Shown one piece after another: positions 7,622 to 13,898 of a stretch of DNA of 21,009 nucleotides. This DNA comes from a virus, in the IMG/VR virus record IMGVR_UViG_3300046740_000473, positions 1 to 21,009 of that record, one strand, 5' to 3'. The notes under the pieces are model-generated. The model ran no database searches. It saw nothing but the letters and a program-made list of their open reading frames with translations, and had not been told where the DNA came from. Numbering within the stretch: position 1 is the stretch's first letter; each line of letters begins with the position of its first letter. A program made the position numbers and the translations under genes.

Positions 7622-9325
7622 GTGTCCTTCCAGGGGCAAGGCTTCCAGGGCAACGGCTTCCAAGTCGGATTGCCCGGCGCCTATCCCTTCACGCCGGCGA
7701 CCAACACCTCATACATCGAGGGGCTCCCTGACAGGGTAAGGCTCGTCCTTTATCAGGGGTTGGCCGTGGCGCCGTCCCCGCCAACGGCCGCGACCGTCAC
7801 GCCCATCACCGCCGGTCTGCAGGACATCGACAAGGCGTTCCGCGGGCGGTTCGTAGCGCCGCAGCTCCAGTTCTCCACCTTCACGCAGAACGACCAGCGC
7901 ACGGCGACGCCCATCACGGCTGGCATACAAGACTTCGATGCTGCGCAGCGCCGCCGCATGCTGGCCGCACCACAGGATATATCCTTCGCACGCTCGCAGG
8001 CTGCGTCCTTCGAGACCGAGGGCTTCGACGACTTCGACCAGATCATCATCCGGCGCCCACGCGTGCCGCCGCAGGATGTCACCTTCACGCTGTTCACCCA
8101 GGCCCAGTTCGAGACGGAAGGCTTCGACGACTTCGACCAGTTCGTGCGGCGGCTGCCCGGCGTGCCGCAGATGTTCTCCGGCTTCGCCACCATCAGCGGC
8201 GTCATAGCCTCTACGCCCATCACGGCGGGGATCCAAGGCTTCGACCAGACGGCGCGTGCCCGCCTGCGGCTCTTGCAGGAGATCACGTTCACCGCCTTCG
8301 TCTCCACGTTCCCCGAGAGCGAGGGATGGGACGACTTCGACGTGCTGCAGCCGGCCCGGCGCAAGCTCCCGCTCTGGGACATCACGACGTCGTACCCGAC
8401 GACTGCCGCCACGGTTACGCCGACCACGGCCGGCGTCGAACCCACGTTCGGCCCGCTGTTCAAACGGCCCTACCTGGACCACCTCCACGTCACCTACCCG
8501 AGCAACCAGAGCGCCGTGGCGCAGACGCCCATCACGGCAGGGTTGCAGGACTTCGACTATCGGTTCCGGCCGCAGTTCAAGGCGCCGCAGTTCCAGTTCT
8601 CCGGGTTCATCGTCTTCGACACGCGGGCGGCGACGCCATTCACGGCCGGCGTCCAGGACTTCGACCTTGCCTCGTTCAGGCGGCCGGCGCGCATCCAGGA
8701 CTTCGGCGCCTCGCTCATCAGCCAGATCCGGGCCATCACGGCGGGCATCCAGGGCTTCGACGCTACAATTAGCGCCAGGTCCAGGAGGCCGGAAGGCTTC
8801 CCGCCCGTCCTGACGCCTGCCGCCGCGGCTACGGCGGGCGTACAGAGCGTTGAGGCGCTCCTACGCCGTAGGAGCCAGGCCGACCAGTTCAACGCGTCCG
8901 TGGCCAGCCCTGCGGCCGCCACGGCCACGCCAATCACGGCGGGGCTTCAGGACCTGGACTACCGCTTCGTGCGTCCGTTCCGGCCGGCGCTCCAGCAGGT
9001 CACGAGCTACGCCCCGGCCAACATCGTCCTGGCCATCACCCCCTCGCCGTTCCAGTTCGCGGTCTCCGGCCTGCCGCCCTTCCGGTACGGCATGAGGGTG
9101 AGCCTCCAGACGTTCGAGTCGCGCGGGCAGAACGTCGGGATCAAGTTCATCGTCCACGTGCCGGCCGAGTCGGGCCTTTTGACGCCCGTCGTGCTGACGG
9201 CTACAAGTGCGGTGACGACGCTCTCGGGGCTGAGCGCACCGCCTACGTTGGGCGGCACCGATGCCGACCCGGACCTCAGCGGCCAGGAATCAGACCCGGA
9301 CCTCAGCGGCGAGGTGGAGAACTAG
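7622..9325 (+). CDS. Long repeat protein with TAG(I/L)QDFD repeats, probable fibre or surface protein
   Basis: A 567-aa protein from GTG 7622 (AAGGG at 7609-7613, 8 nt upstream). After a Gly/Gln-rich start (QGQGFQGNGFQ), residues 61-446 hold about twelve units of 31-36 aa, each with a core such as PITAGLQDFD or FETEGFDDFD, then an Arg-rich stretch and an APQ-x-FS-F strand. TAG/TEG/SEG positions are about 63, 99, 132, 165, 201, 233, 269, 305, 341, 373, 404 and 439. Residues 470-535 form a non-repeat beta domain, and the acidic end carries two DPDLSG copies. I recognise no family. A repetitive beta shaft is inferred. It directly precedes the connector gene. Confidence 0.72.
   Translation: MSFQGQGFQGNGFQVGLPGAYPFTPATNTSYIEGLPDRVRLVLYQGLAVAPSPPTAATVTPITAGLQDIDKAFRGRFVAPQLQFSTFTQNDQRTATPITAGIQDFDAAQRRRMLAAPQDISFARSQAASFETEGFDDFDQIIIRRPRVPPQDVTFTLFTQAQFETEGFDDFDQFVRRLPGVPQMFSGFATISGVIASTPITAGIQGFDQTARARLRLLQEITFTAFVSTFPESEGWDDFDVLQPARRKLPLWDITTSYPTTAATVTPTTAGVEPTFGPLFKRPYLDHLHVTYPSNQSAVAQTPITAGLQDFDYRFRPQFKAPQFQFSGFIVFDTRAATPFTAGVQDFDLASFRRPARIQDFGASLISQIRAITAGIQGFDATISARSRRPEGFPPVLTPAAAATAGVQSVEALLRRRSQADQFNASVASPAAATATPITAGLQDLDYRFVRPFRPALQQVTSYAPANIVLAITPSPFQFAVSGLPPFRYGMRVSLQTFESRGQNVGIKFIVHVPAESGLLTPVVLTATSAVTTLSGLSAPPTLGGTDADPDLSGQESDPDLSGEVEN
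7802..8959 (+). repeat. Region encoding about twelve degenerate 31-36-residue protein repeats
   Basis: Each unit opens with a core related to ACGCCCATCACGGC followed by codons for G-(I/L)-Q-(D/G)-F-D. Well-preserved copies begin near 7799, 7909, 8213, 8526 and 8931. Units near 8008 and 8107 use a variant FETEGFDDFD core and are close to each other in sequence. Periods cluster at 32-33 and 35-36 codons. DNA identity between units is mostly low outside the core, suggesting old duplication followed by divergence, with the two FETEG units possibly more recent. Confidence 0.8.
9266..9310 (+). repeat. Perfect 18-bp direct repeat encoding DPDLSG
   Basis: The 18-mer GACCCGGACCTCAGCGGC occurs at 9266-9283 and again, identically, at 9293-9310, a 27-bp period. 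It encodes the acidic DPDLSG motif twice at the extreme C-terminus of the repeat protein. Unlike the older internal repeats it is identical at DNA level, so it is young or under slippage. Only GAGGTGGAGAAC and the stop follow before the connector gene. Confidence 0.85.
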
Positions 9326-9328
9326 GCC

Positions 9329-10156
9329 ATGGTCGCAGCGATCAACCAGGACTTCGTCACCTACCGCGGCGACACGGTGAAGCCGATCTTCGCGGTGGTG
9401 GACTCCAGCGGCAACCCGGTCGACATCTCTGGGGCCACCCAGATCGCGTGGTCGTGCCGCCTCAACCTCGATGGGTCCCCGCTCATCAGCAAGACGAAGA
9501 CCGGCGGGCAGATCGCGTTCGTGAACACGGGCGTCGACGGCAAGTTCCAGGTGACGATCCTGCCGACCGATACGCAGCCGCTCTCGGGCTTCTACATCCA
9601 CGCGGCGGTGATCACGGACAGCGTCGGCAACGTCTCCACCGTCGAGGTCGGCCGGATCCAGGTGGGCATCGCGCCGGCCTGGACCTACAACCCGATGGAG
9701 ATCGCCAACTCCACGCTCTACCAGACACGCCTGCTGATCGGGGACATCCTACAGGGCGACCAGCAGATGACGGACGCGGAGATAAACTACTTCGTCACCA
9801 AGTACTCGAACGTGACGCTCGCGGCCGCGGCATGCTGCCGCCACCTCGCGACCCGCTACGCGCGGTCGGTAGACATCGTGCAGGGCACGCTCAAGACCAA
9901 CTACTCGAACAAGTCGAAGCAGTACTTCGCCCTGTCTCAGGACATGGAGCAACGCGGCTACGCGACGGCGATAGGCGGCTACGCGGGCGGCATCAGCCGC
10001 GAGGACGTGCTCACGCAGCAGCAGAACACGGACCGCGTGCAGCCCGAGTTCACGATCGGCATGTCGGACAACTTCCTGCCGATAGGGCCGATCGGGGTAG
10101 AGCAGCCGCTCGGCAACACGACCGCCGGGCTCGGCGGGGATACGGGGAGCGTGTGA
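9329..10156 (+). CDS. Head-tail connector (gp6-like) fused to an N-terminal beta domain
   Basis: A 275-aa protein with two parts. Residues 1-115 look like a BppU-like or Ig-like beta domain (YRGDTVKPIFAVVDSSGNPV, IAWSCRLNLDG, GFYIHAAVITDSVGNV). Residues 120-215 are helical and match the HK97 gp6/head-tail connector pattern (TRLLIGDILQGDQQMTDAEI, AAAACCRHLATRYAR, KSKQYFALSQDMEQRG). The C-terminal 50 residues look flexible. Connectors of this type form the ring beneath the portal and are usually about 100-200 aa, so the added N-terminal domain is unusual. The downstream gp10-like and terminator genes support the assignment. The stop overlaps the next start (TGATG). Confidence 0.7.
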   Translation: MVAAINQDFVTYRGDTVKPIFAVVDSSGNPVDISGATQIAWSCRLNLDGSPLISKTKTGGQIAFVNTGVDGKFQVTILPTDTQPLSGFYIHAAVITDSVGNVSTVEVGRIQVGIAPAWTYNPMEIANSTLYQTRLLIGDILQGDQQMTDAEINYFVTKYSNVTLAAAACCRHLATRYARSVDIVQGTLKTNYSNKSKQYFALSQDMEQRGYATAIGGYAGGISREDVLTQQQNTDRVQPEFTIGMSDNFLPIGPIGVEQPLGNTTAGLGGDTGSV

Positions 10157-10368
10157 TGCAGCGCATTATCGCCTATCTATTATTAGAACCCGGCGAGAAA
10201 ATCATCCTAGTGAGTTCATGGTGGCCATCATGGGGGCCCTACGGTCCTGAGTGGCCGGCGCTTCTCATTGATGATCGCAATAAGGCGCGGCGGCATGCTA
10301 CCCCGGTCTGGGATTGGGCGCGGCTGGAAAACATAGCGGGAAGATTAACGGGAAGGCGGCGCCGATGA
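10156..10368 (+). CDS. Small Trp-rich hypothetical protein
   Basis: A 70-aa protein starting at the TGATG overlap with the connector gene, with GGGGAG at 10145-10150, 5 nt upstream. It begins with a short hydrophobic stretch (IIAYLLLEPGEKIILVSSW) and a Trp/Pro-rich loop (WWPSWGPYGPEWP), and ends in four consecutive arginines. The first 60 nt are AT-richer than the flanks. The 3' end overlaps the gp10-like start as ATGA, so it is embedded in a coupled series, which supports real translation. I do not recognise it. Confidence 0.5.
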   Translation: MQRIIAYLLLEPGEKIILVSSWWPSWGPYGPEWPALLIDDRNKARRHATPVWDWARLENIAGRLTGRRRR

Positions 10369-10853
10369 TCCCGACCATCACCATCGACCTACGTCAAGCG
10401 AACCAGAAGATGACGGTGCTGCCGGAGAACGTGCGATCGAACCTACGCCGGGTTCTCCCCGACCTCGCTAAGCGACTCGGCGCTAAGGTCGAGGGCAACA
10501 TGGACGAGCGCTTGCAGTCCCATGTCCACCTCAAGGTTACGAAGCAACTCATCGAGAACCCGACCAGCATCAGCGCGAAGGTGGCGCTCGTGTGGACGGG
10601 CGATGCCAAGAAGAAGCTCGTGCCGCTGTGGCTTGAGGAAGGAACGAAGCCGCACCTCATCGAGGCGCGTAACGCGCCTGTGCTGGCGTTCTTCTGGCCG
10701 AAGATTAATGCCTGGTTCTTCGGCAAACGCGTGAACCACCCGGGCAACAAGCCGTACCGTATCTTCGAGGATGCGGTCGTCGCGATGACGCCGGAGATAA
10801 GGGCCACGATCAGGGCTGCCGTCATCAGCGGCAGCAAGCCGGGAGGGGCCTGA
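10365..10853 (+). CDS. HK97 gp10-like head-tail joining / minor tail protein
   Basis: A 162-aa protein with the HK97-gp10 layout: an N-terminal helix (NVRSNLRRVLPDLAKRLGAKVEGNM), a beta middle (SISAKVALVW), LWLEEGTKPHLIEARNAPVLAFFWP and the C-terminal VNHPGNKPYRIFEDAV helix segment typical of the family. Such proteins act in neck or tail completion between connector and terminator. The start ATG 10365 forms ATGA with the upstream stop, with GGAAGG at 10351-10356, 8 nt upstream. An upstream GTG/ATG reading from 10314 lacks a ribosome binding site and would overlap the small ORF more. Its stop overlaps the tail terminator start. Confidence 0.8.
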   Translation: MIPTITIDLRQANQKMTVLPENVRSNLRRVLPDLAKRLGAKVEGNMDERLQSHVHLKVTKQLIENPTSISAKVALVWTGDAKKKLVPLWLEEGTKPHLIEARNAPVLAFFWPKINAWFFGKRVNHPGNKPYRIFEDAVVAMTPEIRATIRAAVISGSKPGGA

Positions 10854-11380
10854 TGGCGCTCCCGGTCACGCGCGAGCAGATAATGAACCACATCTTCGCG
10901 GACCTGCAGACGTTCTGCGGGACGAACTTCCGTACCTACAGCCGGCGGTTCCTCACGTGGGAGGACGTCGTGCAATCCTACAGGGACGGCACCCCGCTCT
11001 TGCAGCCGGCGCTGTATCTCTATGACGGCCCGGGCTTCGGCGGCGGCGCCGACATGTGGGACCCTCGCGGCCCCGGCAATCCATCAGTCGTGACGATGCT
11101 ACGAACGATAGTGATTTACGCGACGCTCCCGGGCGGGGGGACGCCGCAGGGACCGGACGGCACCACGCCTGGCGGCTCGGTGCTCCACCCTCTCGTCGAG
11201 TTGGTGCAGCAGGCGCTCGCGCCCGACGACCCGACCTACGGCGTCAATCGCCTGGGCGGCCTCGTTAGCCATTGTTGGATCAAAGGCGATTCGCTAATAG
11301 TAACTGGTGAGCTTGACCCGACGCAGGGCCAGGGGATGGCGACCATCCCGCTTGAGATCATGATGTACCCGTCGCTCTAA
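10853..11380 (+). CDS. Tail terminator / tail completion protein
   Basis: A 175-aa protein with an N-terminal helix (TREQIMNHIFADLQTF), strand LLQPALYLYDGPG, a Gly/Pro loop (LPGGGTPQGPDGTTPGG), a helix (LHPLVELVQQALAPDD) and a closing strand pair (HCWIKGDSLIVTGELD, MATIPLEIMMYP). This order is typical of lambda gpU-like or gp17-type tail terminators, which cap the tail tube. The position between the gp10-like gene and the major tail protein is the conserved siphovirus position. The start lies in a TGATG overlap, with GGGAGGGG just upstream. Confidence 0.72.
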   Translation: MALPVTREQIMNHIFADLQTFCGTNFRTYSRRFLTWEDVVQSYRDGTPLLQPALYLYDGPGFGGGADMWDPRGPGNPSVVTMLRTIVIYATLPGGGTPQGPDGTTPGGSVLHPLVELVQQALAPDDPTYGVNRLGGLVSHCWIKGDSLIVTGELDPTQGQGMATIPLEIMMYPSL

Positions 11381-11396
11381 GGGAAGGGGAACTAAC

Positions 11397-12179
11397 ATGT
11401 CGGTACCTTTTGCTGCATTCGGCCCGGGCATCTTGATCGTCACCCGCACCGACCTAGCCACGCCTGTCGCGATCAACGTCGGGTTCGCGCAGGAGCTCAC
11501 CATCGACTTCACGGGCACCACGAAGCAGCTCTACGGGCAGAAGCAATTCCCGCTCGTCGCCGCCCGCGGGACCATCAAGGCCACCGGGAAGTGGAAGGCG
11601 GCGGTCATCTCGGGCATCGCCTGGAACAACGCGTTCTACGGCGGGTCATTCACGTCCGGCGGCATAAACTGGAACATCGACTCGACGTTTACCACGTCGA
11701 CTACCGTGGCGACGGTGCAGGTCGGCTCATCCGCGACGTTCGAGGCCGACCTCGGCGTGAAGTACGGGGCCACGGCCACGACGCCAAACTTCCCGCTCCA
11801 GCGCGTGGCGACCGGGAGCGAGACGACTGGCAAGTATTCCGTCGCGAGTACGCAAGCCGGCTTATATACATTCGGCGGCGGTGACCTGACTTCGCAGACG
11901 CCGATCAAGGTCACGTTCACGAACACGACCGCCACGGGACAGAGCCTTATCGTCACAAACCAGAACATCGGTTTCACGCCGGCCTTCCAGCTCGACTACT
12001 ATACGTCGCTGTCGCAGCCGACCGCGAAGCCGTTCGCTGTTCGCTTGTATGCCTGCATCGGCGGCAAGCACGCGATGGGCTTTAAGCTCGAAGATTTCGC
12101 GATGCCGGAGTTCGACTTCGACATGTTCGCTGACGCGAGCGATCGCGTGATCGATTATGTTTTTCCGGAAATTAGCTAA
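11397..12179 (+). CDS. Major tail (tube) protein
   Basis: A 260-aa beta-rich protein, assigned mainly by position between the tail terminator and tail chaperones/tape measure, and by its tube-protein style: VGFAQELTIDFTGTTKQLYG near the N-terminus, ARGTIKATGKWKAA, and a C-terminal ACIGGKHAMGFKLEDFAMPEFDFDMFAD segment. AAGGGG at 11384-11389 is 7 nt from the ATG, a strong site fitting an abundant protein. It would polymerise into the hollow tube around the tape measure protein. A pentamer array and an intrinsic terminator follow, so the transcript probably ends here in part. Confidence 0.72.
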   Translation: MSVPFAAFGPGILIVTRTDLATPVAINVGFAQELTIDFTGTTKQLYGQKQFPLVAARGTIKATGKWKAAVISGIAWNNAFYGGSFTSGGINWNIDSTFTTSTTVATVQVGSSATFEADLGVKYGATATTPNFPLQRVATGSETTGKYSVASTQAGLYTFGGGDLTSQTPIKVTFTNTTATGQSLIVTNQNIGFTPAFQLDYYTSLSQPTAKPFAVRLYACIGGKHAMGFKLEDFAMPEFDFDMFADASDRVIDYVFPEIS

Positions 12180-12195
12180 ACGTAGTAAGCTAGCC

Positions 12196-12303
12196 GTAGG
12201 CAAGGCGTGGCTAGGTAGATTCCGGCGGTGCTGGGCGTGGCGAGGCAGGCGTGGCGCGGCTTGTTTGGCGCGGCTGGGTAAGTCTCGAACAGGCCAGGCC
12301 GGC
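12196..12303. repeat. GGCNN-type pentamer array, copy 1
   Basis: Starting 17 nt after the major tail protein stop, the + strand is built from 5-nt units of the kind GTAGG-CAAGG-CGTGG-CTAGG, continuing as TGGGC-GTGGC-GAGGC and GTGGC-GCGGC. The phase shifts occasionally and the array decays toward 12303. A short lead-in (CGTAGTAAGCTAG at 12181-12193) resembles the lead-in of the second array at 16738-16749. It is noncoding and G-rich on the + strand. Confidence 0.75.
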
Positions 12304-12326
12304 TGTCTCCTAAAAGTCACACTCTC

Positions 12327-12332
12327 TACAAT
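12327..12332 (+). promoter_or_regulatory. Possible -10 element upstream of the Omp gene
   Basis: TACAAT matches a sigma-70 -10 hexamer and lies immediately before the terminator hairpin. The expected -35 region (about 12304-12309, TGTCTC) is poor. A start near 12339 would place the hairpin at the 5' end of the Omp transcript. Low certainty. Confidence 0.25.
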
Positions 12333-12376
12333 CCGCCCGGTCCCCAAGTTCCTCTGGGGACCGGGCGGTGCTATTT
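12333..12376 (+). terminator. Strong intrinsic terminator after the major tail protein gene
   Basis: A perfect 13-bp GC-rich stem pairs CCGCCCGGTCCCC (12333-12345) with GGGGACCGGGCGG (12356-12368) around a 10-nt loop, followed by TGCTATTTTC with a short T run. This is a good Rho-independent terminator for transcripts from the tail tube gene. It also separates the structural operon from the Omp gene 36 nt further on. Confidence 0.82.
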
Positions 12377-12411
12377 TCTGCCACGTTCCTAACACATCGG
12401 AGGGTACCTCA

Positions 12412-13128
12412 ATGAGATTCCTCACCTTGCTTGCGACGGCGCTCGCCTGCGGCTACGCGGGCTATGCGGCCGCTGCTGACATGCCTATCAAGGCGTATGC
12501 CCCGCCAGTCCTGCCGCTGACCTGGGCCGGCTACTACATCGGCATCGACGGCGGCGTGACGCTCAACTCTCCGTTCAAGTTCAGCGCCGTCGGCACGGAC
12601 GTGACGAAGGTAGACCCGCGCGGCGGGACGTTCGGCGGGCACGCCGGCCATAACTGGCAGACCGGCCCGCTCGTCTACAGCCTGGAGATCGACGCATTCT
12701 GGAACGGGAACAGCAAGACGGTCCCGCTCGGCGAACTCACTACCCTCAACACCAAGGTGGACTATTTCGGCTCCGCCACGGCGAAGCTCGGGCTCGCGCT
12801 GTTCAACGACGCGGTGCTTCTCTACGGCCGCGGCGGCATCGGCTTCGCCCACACGGCGGCTACCGTCACCGAGACCATCCCCGGAATCACTCTTCTGGCC
12901 CCGGTCACGACGCTGACCTCAAGCGCCTTCGAGGTGCACTACGGCCCGGTCGTCGGCCTTGGCGCCGAGTGGCGCATGTTCGGCTCATCGAGCTGGCTGC
13001 TCCGCGTCGACTACCAGCACTACATGCTGAGCAAGACGAGCTACGCCTTCGGCGGCGCCGCCCAGGTGAACGTGCCGGCGTCCCTGAACATGGACGTGCT
13101 CACCGCCGGCCTGTCGTACAAGTTCTGA
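12412..13128 (+). CDS. Omp25/Omp31-type outer-membrane beta-barrel protein (moron-like)
   Basis: A 238-aa protein with a clear Sec signal peptide (MRFLTLLATALACGYAGYAAAA, cleavage near residues 21-22), then PIKAYAPPVLPLTWAGYYIGIDGG, the entry signature of rhizobial and brucella Omp25/RopB-like small barrels. Alternating strands follow and the last residue is Phe (LTAGLSYKF), as required by the BAM machinery. CGGAGGG at 12398-12404 is 7 nt upstream. It is bounded by a terminator upstream and hairpins downstream, so it is probably an independent cargo unit. By analogy with lambda lom it may alter the lysogen surface. The exact role is unknown. Confidence 0.85.
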   Translation: MRFLTLLATALACGYAGYAAAADMPIKAYAPPVLPLTWAGYYIGIDGGVTLNSPFKFSAVGTDVTKVDPRGGTFGGHAGHNWQTGPLVYSLEIDAFWNGNSKTVPLGELTTLNTKVDYFGSATAKLGLALFNDAVLLYGRGGIGFAHTAATVTETIPGITLLAPVTTLTSSAFEVHYGPVVGLGAEWRMFGSSSWLLRVDYQHYMLSKTSYAFGGAAQVNVPASLNMDVLTAGLSYKF

Positions 13129-13153
13129 GGTCGCTCCCGCTGCGCCCGTCCGA

Positions 13154-13217
13154 GGCTGGGGTCCACCCAACTAACCAACCCAGCCCGCAGGGCCTGCCTA
13201 GCTGTCACTAGGTAGGC
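13154..13217. other. Two small hairpins downstream of the Omp gene
   Basis: GGCTGGG (13154-13160) can pair with CCCAGCC (13179-13185), a 7-bp stem with an 18-nt loop. Next, GCCTGCCTAG (13192-13201) pairs with CTAGGTAGGC (13208-13217) across a 6-nt loop with one G-T mismatch. The right arm shares CTAGGTAG with the pentamer array at 12210. Neither is followed by a clear T run. Confidence 0.55.
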
Positions 13218-13243
13218 TACCCAGCGGCCGACTAAAGGACGGA

Positions 13244-13274
13244 CGGGGGACGGTGCCATCCACACCGTCCCCCG
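13244..13274. terminator. GC-rich hairpin, possible terminator for the Omp gene
   Basis: CGGGGGACGGTG (13244-13255) pairs perfectly with CACCGTCCCCCG (13263-13274), a 12-bp stem with a 7-nt loop. The sequence after it has no T run immediately (ACGCTTGACATTTTC), so it is less canonical than the upstream terminator. It probably ends or attenuates the Omp transcript. Confidence 0.55.
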
Positions 13275-13278
13275 ACGC

Positions 13279-13309
13279 TTGACATTTTCAGAGGGGGCGG
13301 TCCTATTAA
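13279..13309 (+). promoter_or_regulatory. Candidate sigma-70-type promoter for the tail chaperone/tape measure block
   Basis: TTGACA at 13279-13284 is a consensus -35. TATTAA at 13304-13309 is 19 nt downstream, a long but usable spacing. It lies between the hairpin and the chaperone gene and would restart transcription of the tail operon after the Omp unit. A TTG here would also open the downstream frame, but no ribosome binding site supports that start. Confidence 0.45.
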
Positions 13310-13356
13310 CCGCATTAGGCTCCGCGCCGCTCCCTCACCTTTCCCTGGATGGACCA

Positions 13357-13626
13357 ATGGCCCGCACCGCGAAGATTACGCTCGACGGCGTCGACTACAC
13401 TATCCGCGCGTTCAACATCGGCGAACTTGAGATAATCCAGAGGGCTGGCAGCGACGCCTGGACCGTGCTGAAGACTGCGCTCGGGCGCGCCGATCCCAAG
13501 GTAGACCATCCGGACCTCATCGAGCCAACACCGGAAGAGTTAAAGGTGGCGTTCGAGACCATCATGACGCTCGCGGGGTTGCAAAAGCCTGACGCGTCCC
13601 CTCCGGCGGGGGCGGGAGCCCCCTAA
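13357..13626 (+). CDS. Tail assembly chaperone (gpG-like)
   Basis: An 89-aa acidic-to-neutral protein (ITLDGVDYTIRAFNIGELEIIQRA, then TPEELKVAFETIMTLAGLQKP) located directly before the tape measure gene, where siphophages encode the chaperone pair that coats the tape measure protein. I chose ATG 13357; a TTG at 13279 would add 26 residues through the promoter-like region without a ribosome binding site. The ribosome binding site here is weak (GGATGGA at 13347-13353). The gene ends with a C5 run directly before the stop (CCCCCTAA), a plausible -1 slip site into the following frame. Confidence 0.72.
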   Translation: MARTAKITLDGVDYTIRAFNIGELEIIQRAGSDAWTVLKTALGRADPKVDHPDLIEPTPEELKVAFETIMTLAGLQKPDASPPAGAGAP

Positions 13627-13646
13627 CCGAGGAGTTCTTCGAGCAG

Positions 13647-13898
13647 GTGTTCGGCCTGCTCATGGCGGATTGTGGATTTGATCCGGATCAGATAAGAAGG
13701 ATCGAGTTTCCGGACTTCGTTCGATATTGCAATCATTCAGCCAAGTATCCTTCGACCCGACAGATTGTGCACGCGATAGCTAAGTCGCTCGGCATCGAGT
13801 TCGCCGAGCCGACGACGGCGCGGTACATGACCGGCGAGGAACTTAAGGCCTTCGTCGATAGGACGGGCGGCAAGATCGAAGGGATCGGGCATGGCTGA
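13647..13898 (+). CDS. Tail assembly chaperone extension (gpT-like; probably made by -1 frameshift)
   Basis: This frame is in the -1 register relative to the chaperone at 13357 and is open from 13593. A slip on the C5 run at 13619-13623 would join the two as ...GAP-LTEEFFEQVFGLLMAD..., giving a 180-aa G-T-type fusion. If initiated alone, GTG 13647 gives 83 aa, with AGGAG at 13630-13634 12 nt upstream, which is long. Landmarks are ADCGFDPDQIRRIEFPDFVRY and a C-terminal EELKAFVDRTGG. In lambda, the analogous T domain links G to the tape measure protein. The 3' end overlaps the tape measure gene by 8 nt. Confidence 0.6.
   Translation: MFGLLMADCGFDPDQIRRIEFPDFVRYCNHSAKYPSTRQIVHAIAKSLGIEFAEPTTARYMTGEELKAFVDRTGGKIEGIGHG

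Noticed and set aside
7802-8959. Regularly spaced repeats as a CRISPR array
   Set aside because: The repeats are degenerate, in frame, about 96-108 bp apart and within a long coding sequence, so they are protein repeats.
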